From positions 1,550,001-1,614,000 of the forward strand of contig NZ_JAHBOH010000001.1 of assembly GCF_018531375.1 (NCBI RefSeq): 64,000 bases of DNA, read 5' to 3'. The DNA comes from Cellulomonas fulva. GTDB lineage: Bacteria; Actinomycetota; Actinomycetes; Actinomycetales; Cellulomonadaceae. Below are positions 8,627-16,140 of this stretch, piece after piece (the stretch's first letter is position 1; each line of letters opens with the position of its first letter). A program made the position numbers and the translations under genes. The notes beneath the pieces are model-generated. The model saw only the letters and a program-made list of their open reading frames with translations, was not told the origin of the DNA and searched no databases.

Positions 8627-9036
8627 GCCTGCCGCCAGGGCAGGCCGTCGGCGCGCCAGCCGGAGCGGCCGCGCTGCCCGTCGGGGCCGACGTCGCCCTC
8701 GAAGCCCTGCAGCACGTTGTAGGCCGGGCCGTACCCGGCCGCGGTGGCGGCCTGCGCCGCCGCGATCGAGCGCACGCCCGAGCGGCAGAGGAACACCACG
8801 GGCCGCCCGTCACCGGTCGTCAGGCCGGTCGCGCCGAGCTCGTCGAGGAAGCCCGGGTTGGGGCCCAGGGGCGTGACCCACTCGATGAACGCCGCGCGCC
8901 CGCCGAGCTCGTCGGCGTCGGGCACGCCGATCTGCTGCCACTCGCCCTCCGTGCGCACGTCGACGAGCAGCGCGCGCTCGTCGGACTGCAGTAGGTCCCA
9001 GGCCTGCTGGGGGGTGAGGTCACCTGCGTAGGACAT
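8623..9036 (-). CDS. rhodanese-like sulfurtransferase
   Basis: A 137-residue single-domain rhodanese. The active-site loop CRSGVRS begins at about Cys84, and LLVDVRTEGEWQQIGVPDA near residue 23 is the N-terminal rhodanese signature. It probably carries persulfide sulfur for the co-transcribed MetZ or another acceptor. The ATG at 9036 is preferred because GGAGG ends 5 nt upstream. An in-frame ATG at 9048 lies inside the riboswitch P1 strand. Rhodanese-metZ pairs are common in actinobacteria. Confidence 0.9.
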   Translation of the reverse strand: MSYAGDLTPQQAWDLLQSDERALLVDVRTEGEWQQIGVPDADELGGRAAFIEWVTPLGPNPGFLDELGATGLTTGDGRPVVFLCRSGVRSIAAAQAATAAGYGPAYNVLQGFEGDVGPDGQRGRSGWRADGLPWRQA

Positions 9037-9044
9037 CTGCTCCT

Positions 9045-9137
9045 CCATCGGTCCTGGCGGTAGCACCCTCGGCCAGGCCGGGGCCTGCGGGTTGCTGCGG
9101 CGTCGTCGAGCCAGATCTCTCGGCCGCTCTGGATGGT
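9045..9137 (-). ncRNA. SAM-I (S-box)-like riboswitch upstream of rhodanese-metZ
   Basis: Reading the minus strand from about 9137: CCATCCAGAG, GGCCGAGAGATCTGGC, GACGCCGCAGCAACC, GGTGCTACCGCC, then GGACCGATGG. Order and spacing match the S-box core (AGAG, GAgGGA, GGCnnnntGAnGCC, GCAACC, GGTGCnA, CC). P1 closes through CCATC (start) and GATGG (end). The 3' P1 strand is contiguous with the GGAGGAG Shine-Dalgarno of the rhodanese gene, so SAM binding would bury the ribosome site. This is a manual match, not a covariance-model hit. Confidence 0.8.
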
Positions 9138-9143
9138 CCGACG

Positions 9144-9149
9144 AGGGTA
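9144..9149 (-). promoter_or_regulatory. -10 hexamer of the riboswitch-rhodanese-metZ transcript
   Basis: TACCCT on the minus strand lies about 7 nt upstream of the first base of the S-box-like fold, placing the transcript start close to P1. Confidence 0.45.
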
Positions 9150-9220
9150 ACGCCCGCGATCGCGCGGCATCCACCTGGTGAACATGATGTCCCGCTCTGC
9201 GAGACGGCGGCCGGTCGGCG

Positions 9221-9250
9221 TTGACAGCCCGGCGCGGGTGTCGTCACCCT
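9221..9250 (+). promoter_or_regulatory. promoter of the SAM-IV riboswitch transcript
   Basis: A perfect -35 TTGACA (9221-9226) is followed, after 18 bp, by CACCCT (9245-9250) as a weak -10. The expected start is at about 9257, just ahead of the aptamer at 9260. Confidence 0.55.
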
Positions 9251-9259
9251 TGCGACCAA

Positions 9260-9372
9260 GGTCATGAGTGCCAGCGCGAAGCCCCGGCTCGCTGGCCGGC
9301 AACCCTCCTCCGCGGTGGGGTGCCCCGGGTGACGACCAGGCCTGCACCGTTCGGTGCGGGCAAGCGCGGGGC
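9260..9372 (+). ncRNA. SAM-IV riboswitch
   Basis: The plus strand reads GGTCATGAGTGCCAGCG, AAGCCCCGGCTCGCTGGC, CGGCAACCCTCC, GGTGGGGTGCCCCGGGTGA, GACCAGG. Then come a GCACCG-TT-CGGTGC hairpin and GGCAAGCGCGGGG. This is close to a textbook SAM-IV sequence, a class largely limited to actinobacteria. P1 is GGTC (9260-9263) with GACC (9334-9337), and the downstream hairpin plus GGCAAGCGCGG form the class-specific 3' part. It controls the aminotransferase-like gene starting at 9412. Confidence 0.92.
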
Positions 9373-9411
9373 CAGGCGGAGCCGGGGTCCCCGGACCCAC
9401 GGAGGTGCCCC

Positions 9412-10830
9412 ATGACCGCGATCGCTGAGCGCCAGTCGTGTCCCGACGTCCGGACCGGCGCGTCCGGGACGACGTCCGACGAGGTGGCAGCACTGCTCCC
9501 GGTCGTCGGCGGCGACACCACGGTGCCGCTGGTGGACGGCTCGCAGGTCGTCTACGCGAACCTCGACTACGCGGCCAGCGCGCCCGCGCTGCGGACCGTC
9601 GCGGACCGCGTGACCGAGGTGCTGCCGCTGTACGCGTCGGTGCACCGGGGCGCGGGCTACCTGTCCCAGGTGTCGACCGCGCTGTACGAGGCCGCGCGGC
9701 AGACCATCGCGCGGTTCGTCGACGCGCGGGAGGACGACGTCGCGATCGTCACGCGCAACACCACGGACTCGCTCAACCTGCTCGCGGGCGTCGTGCCGGC
9801 CGGCGAGCGCGTGCTGGTGCTCGACCTCGAGCACCACGCCAACCTGCTCCCGTGGCTCCAGTCGAGCGACCCGCGCGGGCACCGCACGACGATCCTGCCC
9901 GTCGCGGCCACGGTCGCGGCGACGCTCGAGGTGCTGGCCGCCGAGCTGGCCCGCACGCCGTACGCGCTGGTCACCGTCTCGGGCGCGTCCAACGTCACGG
10001 GTGAGTCGCTGCCGCTCGACCGCGTGGTCGAGATCGCCCACGCTGCCGGGGCGCGCGTCGCCGTGGACGGCGCGCAGCTGGTCCCGCACCGCGGCTTCTC
10101 GCTCGCGCGCAGCGGCGTCGACTACATCGCCTTCTCCGGCCACAAGACGTACGCACCGTTCGGCGCGGGCGCGCTCGTCGGCCGGCGCGACTGGCTCGAC
10201 ACCGGGACGCCGTACCTCGCAGGGGGAGGTGCGGTGCGCGACGTGCGGACCGATCGCACGGTCTGGCAGCCCGCCCCCGCCCGGCACGAGGCCGGCTCGC
10301 CCAACGTCGTCGGCGCGATCGCGCTGGCGGAGGCGTGCGACACGCTCGCCGCGCTGCCCGCCGGTGCGCTCGAGGCGCACGAGACCGCGCTGCGCGCGCG
10401 GCTGGTCGCGGGGCTCGAGCAGCTCCCGGGCGTCCAGGTCGCGCGGATCTGGCCGGACTCCGACGAGCCGGTGGGCGTCCTGACGTTCACGGTCGCGGGC
10501 GAGAACCCGGGCCTCGTGGCCGCCTACCTCGCGGCCGAGCACGGCATCGGCGTGCGCGACGGCCGGTTCTGCGCGCACCCGCTGCTCGCACGCCTCGGGG
10601 CGTCCGAGGGCGCGATCCGCGCGTCGGTCGGGGTCGGCACGACGAGCGAGGCGGTCGACCGCCTGGTCGACGCGCTGCGCCAGTACGTCGAGCAGGGCGC
10701 GCGCTCGTCGTACGAGGTCGTCGACGGCTGCTGGGCCGTGGTCGACGACACGCGTCCGCTGCTGCCGGTGCACGGGCTGGACCACCTGGCGGGGACCGCC
10801 GCGGCCGCCTGCGGCCCGGCCCTCGACTGA
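9412..10830 (+). CDS. aminotransferase class V / cysteine desulfurase-like protein
   Basis: A 472-residue class V PLP enzyme. The PLP lysine is in FSGHKTYAPFG (about K245). EHHANLLPW (about residues 140-148) matches the SufS-type 'HH.N..PW', and GVRDGRFCAHPLL supplies a Cys where SufS-like desulfurases have theirs. An extra C-terminal tail of about 60 residues follows the usual end. The ATG at 9412 is preferred over earlier in-frame codons because those lie inside the SAM-IV riboswitch; GGAGG at 9401-9405 supports it. SAM control points to sulfur or methionine metabolism rather than Fe-S assembly. The precise donor and acceptor are unknown. Confidence 0.88.
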   Translation: MTAIAERQSCPDVRTGASGTTSDEVAALLPVVGGDTTVPLVDGSQVVYANLDYAASAPALRTVADRVTEVLPLYASVHRGAGYLSQVSTALYEAARQTIARFVDAREDDVAIVTRNTTDSLNLLAGVVPAGERVLVLDLEHHANLLPWLQSSDPRGHRTTILPVAATVAATLEVLAAELARTPYALVTVSGASNVTGESLPLDRVVEIAHAAGARVAVDGAQLVPHRGFSLARSGVDYIAFSGHKTYAPFGAGALVGRRDWLDTGTPYLAGGGAVRDVRTDRTVWQPAPARHEAGSPNVVGAIALAEACDTLAALPAGALEAHETALRARLVAGLEQLPGVQVARIWPDSDEPVGVLTFTVAGENPGLVAAYLAAEHGIGVRDGRFCAHPLLARLGASEGAIRASVGVGTTSEAVDRLVDALRQYVEQGARSSYEVVDGCWAVVDDTRPLLPVHGLDHLAGTAAAACGPALD

Positions 10831-10839
10831 CGGCCGCGC

Positions 10840-11301
10840 TCAGTGCGCCGGCGCGAGCCGGCGGGCCGCCCGGCGGAGCATCGAGTCGACGACCGTGGGG
10901 TGCACCAGCCGCACGGGCGCGAAGTAGAGGCGTCCGCGGCGGTTGTGCAGGCGCACGCTCGTCGTGACGCGGACCAGGCCCGCGGCCTCGTCGACCGCGA
11001 TGCCGCACCGGAAGTCGAGGTGCGCGTCGTCCGCACGGATGAGCGCCTCGTTGCCCACCACCGCGTCGACCGCGAAGGTGTCCCGCGGCGCCCGGGGGAT
11101 GCCGAGCAGCGGGACCAGCAGCTGGCGCAGACCGAGCGCCGCGCGGACCCAGACCGGCATCGAGGCCAGCCCGAAGACGGTCCGGGCCCACGCCTCGGGG
11201 TCCGTGGTCGCGCCCGCGGGCAGCGCGGTGAACGTCGACTCGGCGTAGTCGGGCGTGAACTCGCTCAGCGCGACCGACCAGGTCGCCGTGGTGCCGGACA
11301 T
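10840..11301 (-). CDS. DUF2867 family protein
   Basis: A 153-residue protein resembling DUF2867. Typical features are DYAESTFTALPAG near the start, WARTVFGLASMPVWVRAALGLR in the middle, and the later HLDFRCGIAVD and VRLHNRRGRLYFAPVRLVHP. Function is unknown. It is divergent from a TetR gene, with two palindromic operators in between, so it is probably the repressor's target. The ATG at 11301 is chosen because further upstream codons run through the operators. The 9-bp gap to the convergent aminotransferase leaves no room for a terminator. Confidence 0.8.
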   Translation of the reverse strand: MSGTTATWSVALSEFTPDYAESTFTALPAGATTDPEAWARTVFGLASMPVWVRAALGLRQLLVPLLGIPRAPRDTFAVDAVVGNEALIRADDAHLDFRCGIAVDEAAGLVRVTTSVRLHNRRGRLYFAPVRLVHPTVVDSMLRRAARRLAPAH

Positions 11302-11326
11302 GGGTCCTCCCGTGGACTCCCACTCG

Positions 11327-11368
11327 CCGTACGGTGCCGTACGGAACGGACCGTACGGTAGCGTACGG
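11327..11368. promoter_or_regulatory. twin TetR operators
   Basis: Two 18-bp palindromes with 24-bp start-to-start spacing: CCGTACGGTGCCGTACGG (11327-11344) and CCGTACGGTAGCGTACGG (11351-11368). They fill the space between the divergent DUF2867 and TetR genes and overlap any promoter for the TetR gene. Autoregulation plus repression of the DUF2867 gene is inferred. Confidence 0.8.
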
Positions 11369-11371
11369 ACG

Positions 11372-11911
11372 GTGGTCAAGCCCTCGACGACGAAGCAGGC
11401 GTGGGTCGACGCCGCGTACGCGGTGTTCCTGCGGGACGGGCTGCACGCGGTGCGGGTCGAGCCGCTGGCACGCGCGGTGGGAGCGACCAAGGGGTCGTTC
11501 TACTGGCACTTCGCGGACCGGCCGGAGCTCGTGCGCGCGGTCGTGGAGCGGTGGGAGGCCGCGCAGACCGACGCGGTGATCGAGCTCGCGGAGACGGGCG
11601 GCACGCCGCGCGAGCGGATCGAGGCGCTGTTCGCCGCGGTCGCCCGCATGCGGCGTGACGCCGCCGCCCTGCTCTACGTCGAGGCGGCGGCGGAGGGAGT
11701 CGGGGACGCGGTGCGGCGGGTCTCCCAGCGCCGCGTCGACTACCTGGCCGGCCTGCTCGTCGAGCTCGGGCACGCGCCGGAGGAGGCGCGGCGTCGCTCG
11801 CTCGTCGCGCTCGCGACCGTCCTGGGGCTGCAGCAGCTCGAGCTCGTCCGGCTCGAGGCGCTCGAGGACCCGGGCCTCGCGCGCACCGCGCTCGCCATGG
11901 TCCTGGCCTGA
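11372..11911 (+). CDS. TetR-family transcriptional regulator
   Basis: A 179-residue repressor. The N-terminal helix-turn-helix is AAYAVFLRDGLHAVRVEPLA followed by RAVGATKGSFYWHFADRPEL (about residues 12-50). The GTG at 11372 is preferred because the frame upstream crosses the operators. The ligand domain shows no family-specific motif I can name. The 3-bp gap to the convergent pentapeptide gene means no terminator separates them. Confidence 0.92.
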   Translation: MVKPSTTKQAWVDAAYAVFLRDGLHAVRVEPLARAVGATKGSFYWHFADRPELVRAVVERWEAAQTDAVIELAETGGTPRERIEALFAAVARMRRDAAALLYVEAAAEGVGDAVRRVSQRRVDYLAGLLVELGHAPEEARRRSLVALATVLGLQQLELVRLEALEDPGLARTALAMVLA

Positions 11912-11914
11912 GGC

Positions 11915-12502
11915 TCACACCACCCGCAGCCCCAGGTGGGCGGCGAGCGCGGGGGCGAGCTCGACGAGCTGCTCGCCGCTGATCGTCGCTCCGGCCAGGC
12001 CGGTGACCCCGTCGAGGTGCTGCAGGTCGCCGACGCCGCGCACGTCCGCGTCCGCGAGCGTCGCGCCCGTGACGTCGAGGCGCCGCACCCGGCAGTCCTC
12101 GAAGACGAGCCGCCGCGCCCGCACGCGCGCCAGGTCGAGCTCGTCGACCACGACGCCCGTGAACCGGACCTCCTCGAGCGTCGCGTCGCGCAGGTTGAGG
12201 TAGTCGACCTTGCCGCCGACGACGTGCAGCCGCGTGAGGCGTGAGCCGTAGGCCTGGACCGCGCCCAGCCGGCAACCGGTCCACGTGCCGTCCTGCCACG
12301 TGGCGCTCGGCATGGTCAGGGCCGCGGCGCGCACGGCGTCCCAGGTCGAGTCCACGAACCGCGCGTGGGACAGGTCCGCGCCGTCCAGGACGCACGCGGT
12401 GAACGTGCAGTCGAGGAACCGCGCCTCGCTCCCGTCCTGCTCGTCGAACCGCTCGTCACTCAGCGTGAGCCCGTCGTAGTCGCCACCGCTCTCGAGTCGC
12501 AC
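11915..12502 (-). CDS. pentapeptide-repeat protein
   Basis: A 195-residue protein containing degenerate pentapeptide repeats (A[D/N]LXX type), for example FLDCTFTACVLDGADLSHAR at residues 33-52, then LRDATLEEVRF and LDVTGATLADADVRG. These form right-handed quadrilateral beta-helices. It has no signal peptide. Some relatives mimic DNA and protect gyrase; that role is only a possibility here. The GTG at 12502 gives a compact start, although an ATG further upstream cannot be excluded. Confidence 0.85.
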   Translation of the reverse strand: MRLESGGDYDGLTLSDERFDEQDGSEARFLDCTFTACVLDGADLSHARFVDSTWDAVRAAALTMPSATWQDGTWTGCRLGAVQAYGSRLTRLHVVGGKVDYLNLRDATLEEVRFTGVVVDELDLARVRARRLVFEDCRVRRLDVTGATLADADVRGVGDLQHLDGVTGLAGATISGEQLVELAPALAAHLGLRVV

Positions 12503-12589
12503 CGCACCACCCTGGCACCCCGCGCGCTCGTCGCGCACTCCTGGCAAAGCGTGGGCCACGGACGGTGACCGCATGGCAGCATCACGCCC

Positions 12590-13810
12590 GTGCAGCACGA
12601 CATCACCCTGACCGGTCACGGCGTCACCCTCGTCCCGCTCGCCGTGCGGCACGCGGCGGCGCTCGCGTCGTTCGTCGACGAGCGCGTCTGGCGGGGCATG
12701 ACCAGCGCGACGCCGCGCGGCACGGCGGACCTGACGCGCGTCGTCGAGACCGCCCTCGCGACCCCCGCCCGCTACGCCTTCGCGGTGCTGGACGGGGCGG
12801 GCGACGTCGTCGGCTCGACGTCGTTCTACGACGTCGACCGCGCGATGGGCCGGCTCGAGATCGGCCACACGTTCTACGCGCCGGCGGTGTGGGGCACGCA
12901 CGTGAACCCCGCGTGCAAGCTGCTGCTGATGACCCAGGCGTTCGAGGCGTGGGGCGTGCACCGCGTCGCGTTCCGTGCCGACGCGCGCAACGCGCGGTCG
13001 GTCGCCGCGATCCGGCGCCTGGGCGCGGTCGACGAGGGGGCGCTGCGCGGGCACCGCGTGGCCGCCGACGGCTCGCGCGGTGACTCGGCGTACTTCTCGA
13101 TCCTGGCCGACGAGTGGCCGCAGGCCCGGGCCCGCCTGCTCGCGCGCCTCGCCCCGGAGGTCGCCGCCGCGCAGCCGTCCGCCGCCCCGGCGACCTTCAG
13201 CGAACCCGTGGTTGAACGCCACGCCGCGTCGGGCACGGCGAGTCGTTCAACCACGCGATCAGTGAACGCCGCGACCGACCGGTCGCACCTCGTGCTCATC
13301 GGCGGCCGGTCGGGGGTCGGCAAGACCAGCACGCTGCACGCGCTGCACGCCCTGCTCACGGAGGCCGACGTCCGGCACGCCGTGATCGAGGGGGACTACC
13401 TGGACCTCGCGCACCCCGCGCCGCACGAGCACCGGCTCACCGAGCGCAACCTGCGCGCCGTGTGGGCGGGCTACCGCGAGCTCGGCTACCGACGGCTGGT
13501 CTACACGAACACCGTCAGTCCCCGGTACGCCGACGACCTCGCCGCGGCCATGGGCGACGAGCCACGCGTGACGGCGGTCCTCCTGACGGCCGACGACGAG
13601 GCCGCGCACCACCGCCTCGCCCAGCGCGAGACCGGCGACGAGCTCGCCCGCCACGTCGAGCGCAGCGACCGCGCCGCCGTCGAGCTCGAGCGCGGCTGCC
13701 CGCCCTCGGTCCACCGCCTCGACACGACGACGGCCGACCCCTCCGCGGTCGCCCGGCAGATCGCCGTCCTCGCCGGCTGGGTCCCGCCCGCGACGCACCC
13801 TGCTCGCTGA
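12590..13810 (+). CDS. GNAT acetyltransferase fused to a P-loop kinase-like domain
   Basis: A 406-residue two-domain protein. Residues 1-175 are a RimJ/RimL-type GNAT domain (IGHTFYAPAVWGTHVNPACK, then VAFRADARNARSVAAIRRLG). Residues about 232-398 are a P-loop domain starting LVLIGGRSGVGKTS (Walker A at about 238-246), similar to AAA or adenylylsulfate-kinase-like small kinases. The linker (about 190-230) is low complexity and carries a 12-bp DNA inverted repeat. The GTG at 12590 follows a CAGCAT -10-like hexamer by 7 nt, so it is probably leaderless. Substrates are unknown. Confidence 0.85.
   Translation: MQHDITLTGHGVTLVPLAVRHAAALASFVDERVWRGMTSATPRGTADLTRVVETALATPARYAFAVLDGAGDVVGSTSFYDVDRAMGRLEIGHTFYAPAVWGTHVNPACKLLLMTQAFEAWGVHRVAFRADARNARSVAAIRRLGAVDEGALRGHRVAADGSRGDSAYFSILADEWPQARARLLARLAPEVAAAQPSAAPATFSEPVVERHAASGTASRSTTRSVNAATDRSHLVLIGGRSGVGKTSTLHALHALLTEADVRHAVIEGDYLDLAHPAPHEHRLTERNLRAVWAGYRELGYRRLVYTNTVSPRYADDLAAAMGDEPRVTAVLLTADDEAAHHRLAQRETGDELARHVERSDRAAVELERGCPPSVHRLDTTTADPSAVARQIAVLAGWVPPATHPAR
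13207..13255. repeat. 12-bp inverted repeat inside the fusion linker
   Basis: CGTGGTTGAACG (13207-13218) and CGTTCAACCACG (13244-13255) are perfect inverted arms around a 25-bp loop. They lie in the coding sequence of the linker between the acetyltransferase and kinase domains (about codons 206-222). Confidence 0.85.
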
Positions 13811-13861
13811 CCCTGCTCGCTGACCCTGCTCGCTGACCCCGCTCGCTGACCCCGCTCCTGA
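13798..13861. repeat. 13-bp tandem repeat over a stop codon
   Basis: Almost five copies of CCCTGCTCGCTGA (the last two start CCCC, and the fifth is 12 bp). The first copy contains the TGA stop of the fusion gene, and every copy repeats a TGA. Confidence 0.85.
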
Positions 13862-13896
13862 CGCCGGCCGATCGCGTGGGCCCGGTGCGTCAGGAG
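13855..13896. terminator. hairpin between convergent genes
   Basis: CTCCTGACGC (13855-13864) pairs perfectly with GCGTCAGGAG (13887-13896). The right arm covers the stop codon of the minus-strand MaoC gene. The loop is 22 nt, so efficiency is uncertain. Confidence 0.5.
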
Positions 13897-14780
13897 AGGG
13901 GGCGGACCGTGCCCAGGGCGTGGGGCTTGCCCGTGCGGGGGTGCCAGGCGGCGAGCTCGAACGTCGCGCCGCCGGTCGGGGCGCGGCGGACGCTCGTCGC
14001 GACCGTCGCGGGGAGCAGGACGGGCTTGACGAAGTCGACCGAGCAGACGAAGGCGTCGCCCCGGGCGGGGCCGACGTCCGCGAGCAGGCGGGACGCGGTG
14101 TGCATCCCGTGCGCGATGGCCCGGGGGAAGCCGAGCGCCTTGGCCGAGAGCGCGGACAGGTGGATCGGGTTGCGGTCGCCCGAGACCGCGGCGTAGCGCC
14201 GGCCGGTGTCCTTGCCGAGCCGCCACTGCCCGGTGGGCAGCGGGGGGTCGAACGGGACGCGCTCGTCGTCGTCGGGCGCCTCGCCGCCCAGCCGCACGCC
14301 CTTGGCGAGGTACGTCGAGGTGCCGCGCCAGACGATCTCGTCGTCGACCGTGACGTCCACGACCAGGTCCACCTGGGTGCCGGTCCGGTGGGGCCGCAGG
14401 CCGCCTGCCGTCGCGACCACGTCGAGCGTCTCGTCGTACCGGACCGGCCGGTGCTGCTCGACGACGTTCGCGAGGTGCACCATCCCGAGCAGCGGGAGCG
14501 GGAAGTCGGAGCGCGCCATGAGGGCCGTCGCGACGGGGAACGCCAGGACGTGCACGAACCCGGGGGGCAGGGTGTCGGCCACGGGCTCCCCGACGAGGCG
14601 CTGGAACGCGGCGAGGTGCTCCAGGTCCCCGCGCACGCCCCGCACGCGGTAGGCGACGTCGGGCAGCGCGGTGGGTCCGCCGCCGGTCCGACGAGCCAGT
14701 GCCAGGCGCCCGGACGCGGCCGCGCCGCGCGCGTAGAGCCCGCCCAGACCGGGGACGGCCGGCAGGTCGACGAGCGTCAC
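13890..14780 (-). CDS. MaoC-like (R)-hydroxyacyl-dehydratase (HtdX-like)
   Basis: A 296-residue double-hotdog dehydratase/hydratase. The C-terminal half has the hydratase 2 motif: SGDRNPIHLSALSAKALGFP followed by RAIAHGMHTA (about residues 197-228), containing the catalytic Asp and His. Synteny with FabG4 and FadA2-type genes matches the Mycobacterium Rv0241c-Rv0243 block, where this member is HtdX. It probably dehydrates or hydrates 3-hydroxyacyl thioesters. Its GTG start overlaps the upstream reductase stop by 4 bp. Confidence 0.9.
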   Translation of the reverse strand: MTLVDLPAVPGLGGLYARGAAASGRLALARRTGGGPTALPDVAYRVRGVRGDLEHLAAFQRLVGEPVADTLPPGFVHVLAFPVATALMARSDFPLPLLGMVHLANVVEQHRPVRYDETLDVVATAGGLRPHRTGTQVDLVVDVTVDDEIVWRGTSTYLAKGVRLGGEAPDDDERVPFDPPLPTGQWRLGKDTGRRYAAVSGDRNPIHLSALSAKALGFPRAIAHGMHTASRLLADVGPARGDAFVCSVDFVKPVLLPATVATSVRRAPTGGATFELAAWHPRTGKPHALGTVRPLS

Positions 14781-16138
14781 GCGCCCACCACGTTCTGCCC
14801 GCACACCCGCAGCGTGCGCCCGAGGATCCCGCCCGCCTGCGGCGAGGACAGGAACGCGACCGCCTCGGCCACGTCGACCGGCAGACCGCCCTGCTGCAGC
14901 GAGTTGAGCTGGCGCGCGACCTGGCGCGTCACGGCCGGCATCTTCGCGGTCATCTCGGTCTCGATGAAGCCCGGCGCGACCGCGTTGGCGGTGCCGCCGA
15001 ACGCCTCGAGCAGCGGCGCGGTCGCGCGGACCATGCCGATCACGCCGCCCTTGGTCGCCGCGTAGTTGGCCTGGCCCCGGTTGCCGGCCAGGCCCGTGGT
15101 CGAGGAGATCGAGACGATGCGCGGGGCGTCGGTGAAGTCGCCCGACGTCAGGAGCGCCTCGTTGATCCGCAGCTGCGCGGCGATGTTCACCGCGATCACC
15201 GCGTCCCACTGCGCCTCGGTCATGTTGGCGAACAGCTTGTCCCGCGTGATGCCGGCGTTGTGCACGACGACGTCGAGCCGGCCGTGCCGCGCGAGCGCGT
15301 GCTCGAGGATGCGCGCACCCGCGTCCGGCGCGGTGATGTCGAGCTGCAGCGCCGTGCCGCGGACCGCGTTGGCGACACCCGTGAGCTGCTCGCCCGCGGT
15401 CGGCACGTCGACCGCGACCACCGTCGCGCCGTCGCGGGCCAGCGTGCGCGCGATCGATGCGCCGATCCCGCGCGCCGCGCCCGTCACGACCGCCACGCGG
15501 CCGGTGAGCGGCTTCTCCCAGTCGGCGGGCAGGGCGCCCGCCGCGGTGTCGACCGCGAGGAGCTGGCCGTGCACGAACGCCGAGCGGGTCGAGAGCAGGA
15601 ACCGGAGCCCGCCGACGACCGACGGTGCCGTCACCGGCACGCCCTCGGCGAGCACCAGGCCGTTGGCGGTCGTGCCGCCGCGGGACTCCTTGGCGATGGT
15701 GCGCACCACGGCGTCGACGCCCTGCCGCGCGGCGGCCACGGCGGGCGCGTCGTCGGACGTGGCTGCGCGCGAGAGCGTCACGACGCGGCCACCGCGGCCG
15801 AGGCCCTTGAGGGTGCTCGCGGCCGCGAGCAGCGGCGCGTGCAGCTCGTCGGGGTGCTCGAGCCCGGTGAGCACGGCCACCACCGCGGCGTACCGCCGGT
15901 CCGGCGCGGGGTGGCGGTGCACCTCGAGACCCCAGCCGGGACCCTCTCCCGTCTCCGACGAGGCCGCGCCCGACAGCAGGGCGGCGACGGCGTCGGCGTC
16001 CGCGCCGGTGCCCAGCACGAGCACCGTCCCGTCGACGAGCGGCTGGTCCGGCGCCCAGCGCCGCAGCGGCACCGCGGGGGAGAACCCGAGCAGCCCGGAG
16101 AGCTTGGCGGACAGGGTCGCGGTGATCGGGTTCGCCAT
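14777..16138 (-). CDS. fabG4: high-molecular-weight 3-oxoacyl reductase (FabG4-like)
   Basis: A 453-residue SDR of the FabG4 type. Residues 1-205 form an N-terminal flavodoxin-like domain without obvious catalytic residues. The second part is a full SDR with TGAARGIG (from about residue 222), NAG in VVHNAG, and the YxxxK pair in QANYAATKGG. It reduces 3-oxoacyl-CoA/ACP, probably with NADH. The ATG at 16138 is only 2 bp from the thiolase stop, so the operon is tightly packed. The mycobacterial counterpart is Rv0242c. Confidence 0.92.
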   Translation of the reverse strand: MANPITATLSAKLSGLLGFSPAVPLRRWAPDQPLVDGTVLVLGTGADADAVAALLSGAASSETGEGPGWGLEVHRHPAPDRRYAAVVAVLTGLEHPDELHAPLLAAASTLKGLGRGGRVVTLSRAATSDDAPAVAAARQGVDAVVRTIAKESRGGTTANGLVLAEGVPVTAPSVVGGLRFLLSTRSAFVHGQLLAVDTAAGALPADWEKPLTGRVAVVTGAARGIGASIARTLARDGATVVAVDVPTAGEQLTGVANAVRGTALQLDITAPDAGARILEHALARHGRLDVVVHNAGITRDKLFANMTEAQWDAVIAVNIAAQLRINEALLTSGDFTDAPRIVSISSTTGLAGNRGQANYAATKGGVIGMVRATAPLLEAFGGTANAVAPGFIETEMTAKMPAVTRQVARQLNSLQQGGLPVDVAEAVAFLSSPQAGGILGRTLRVCGQNVVGA

Positions 16139-16140
16139 GG

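Noticed and set aside
9268-9411. Earlier in-frame start for the class V aminotransferase
   Set aside because: It lies inside the SAM-IV riboswitch, so the 144 nt are RNA structure rather than coding.
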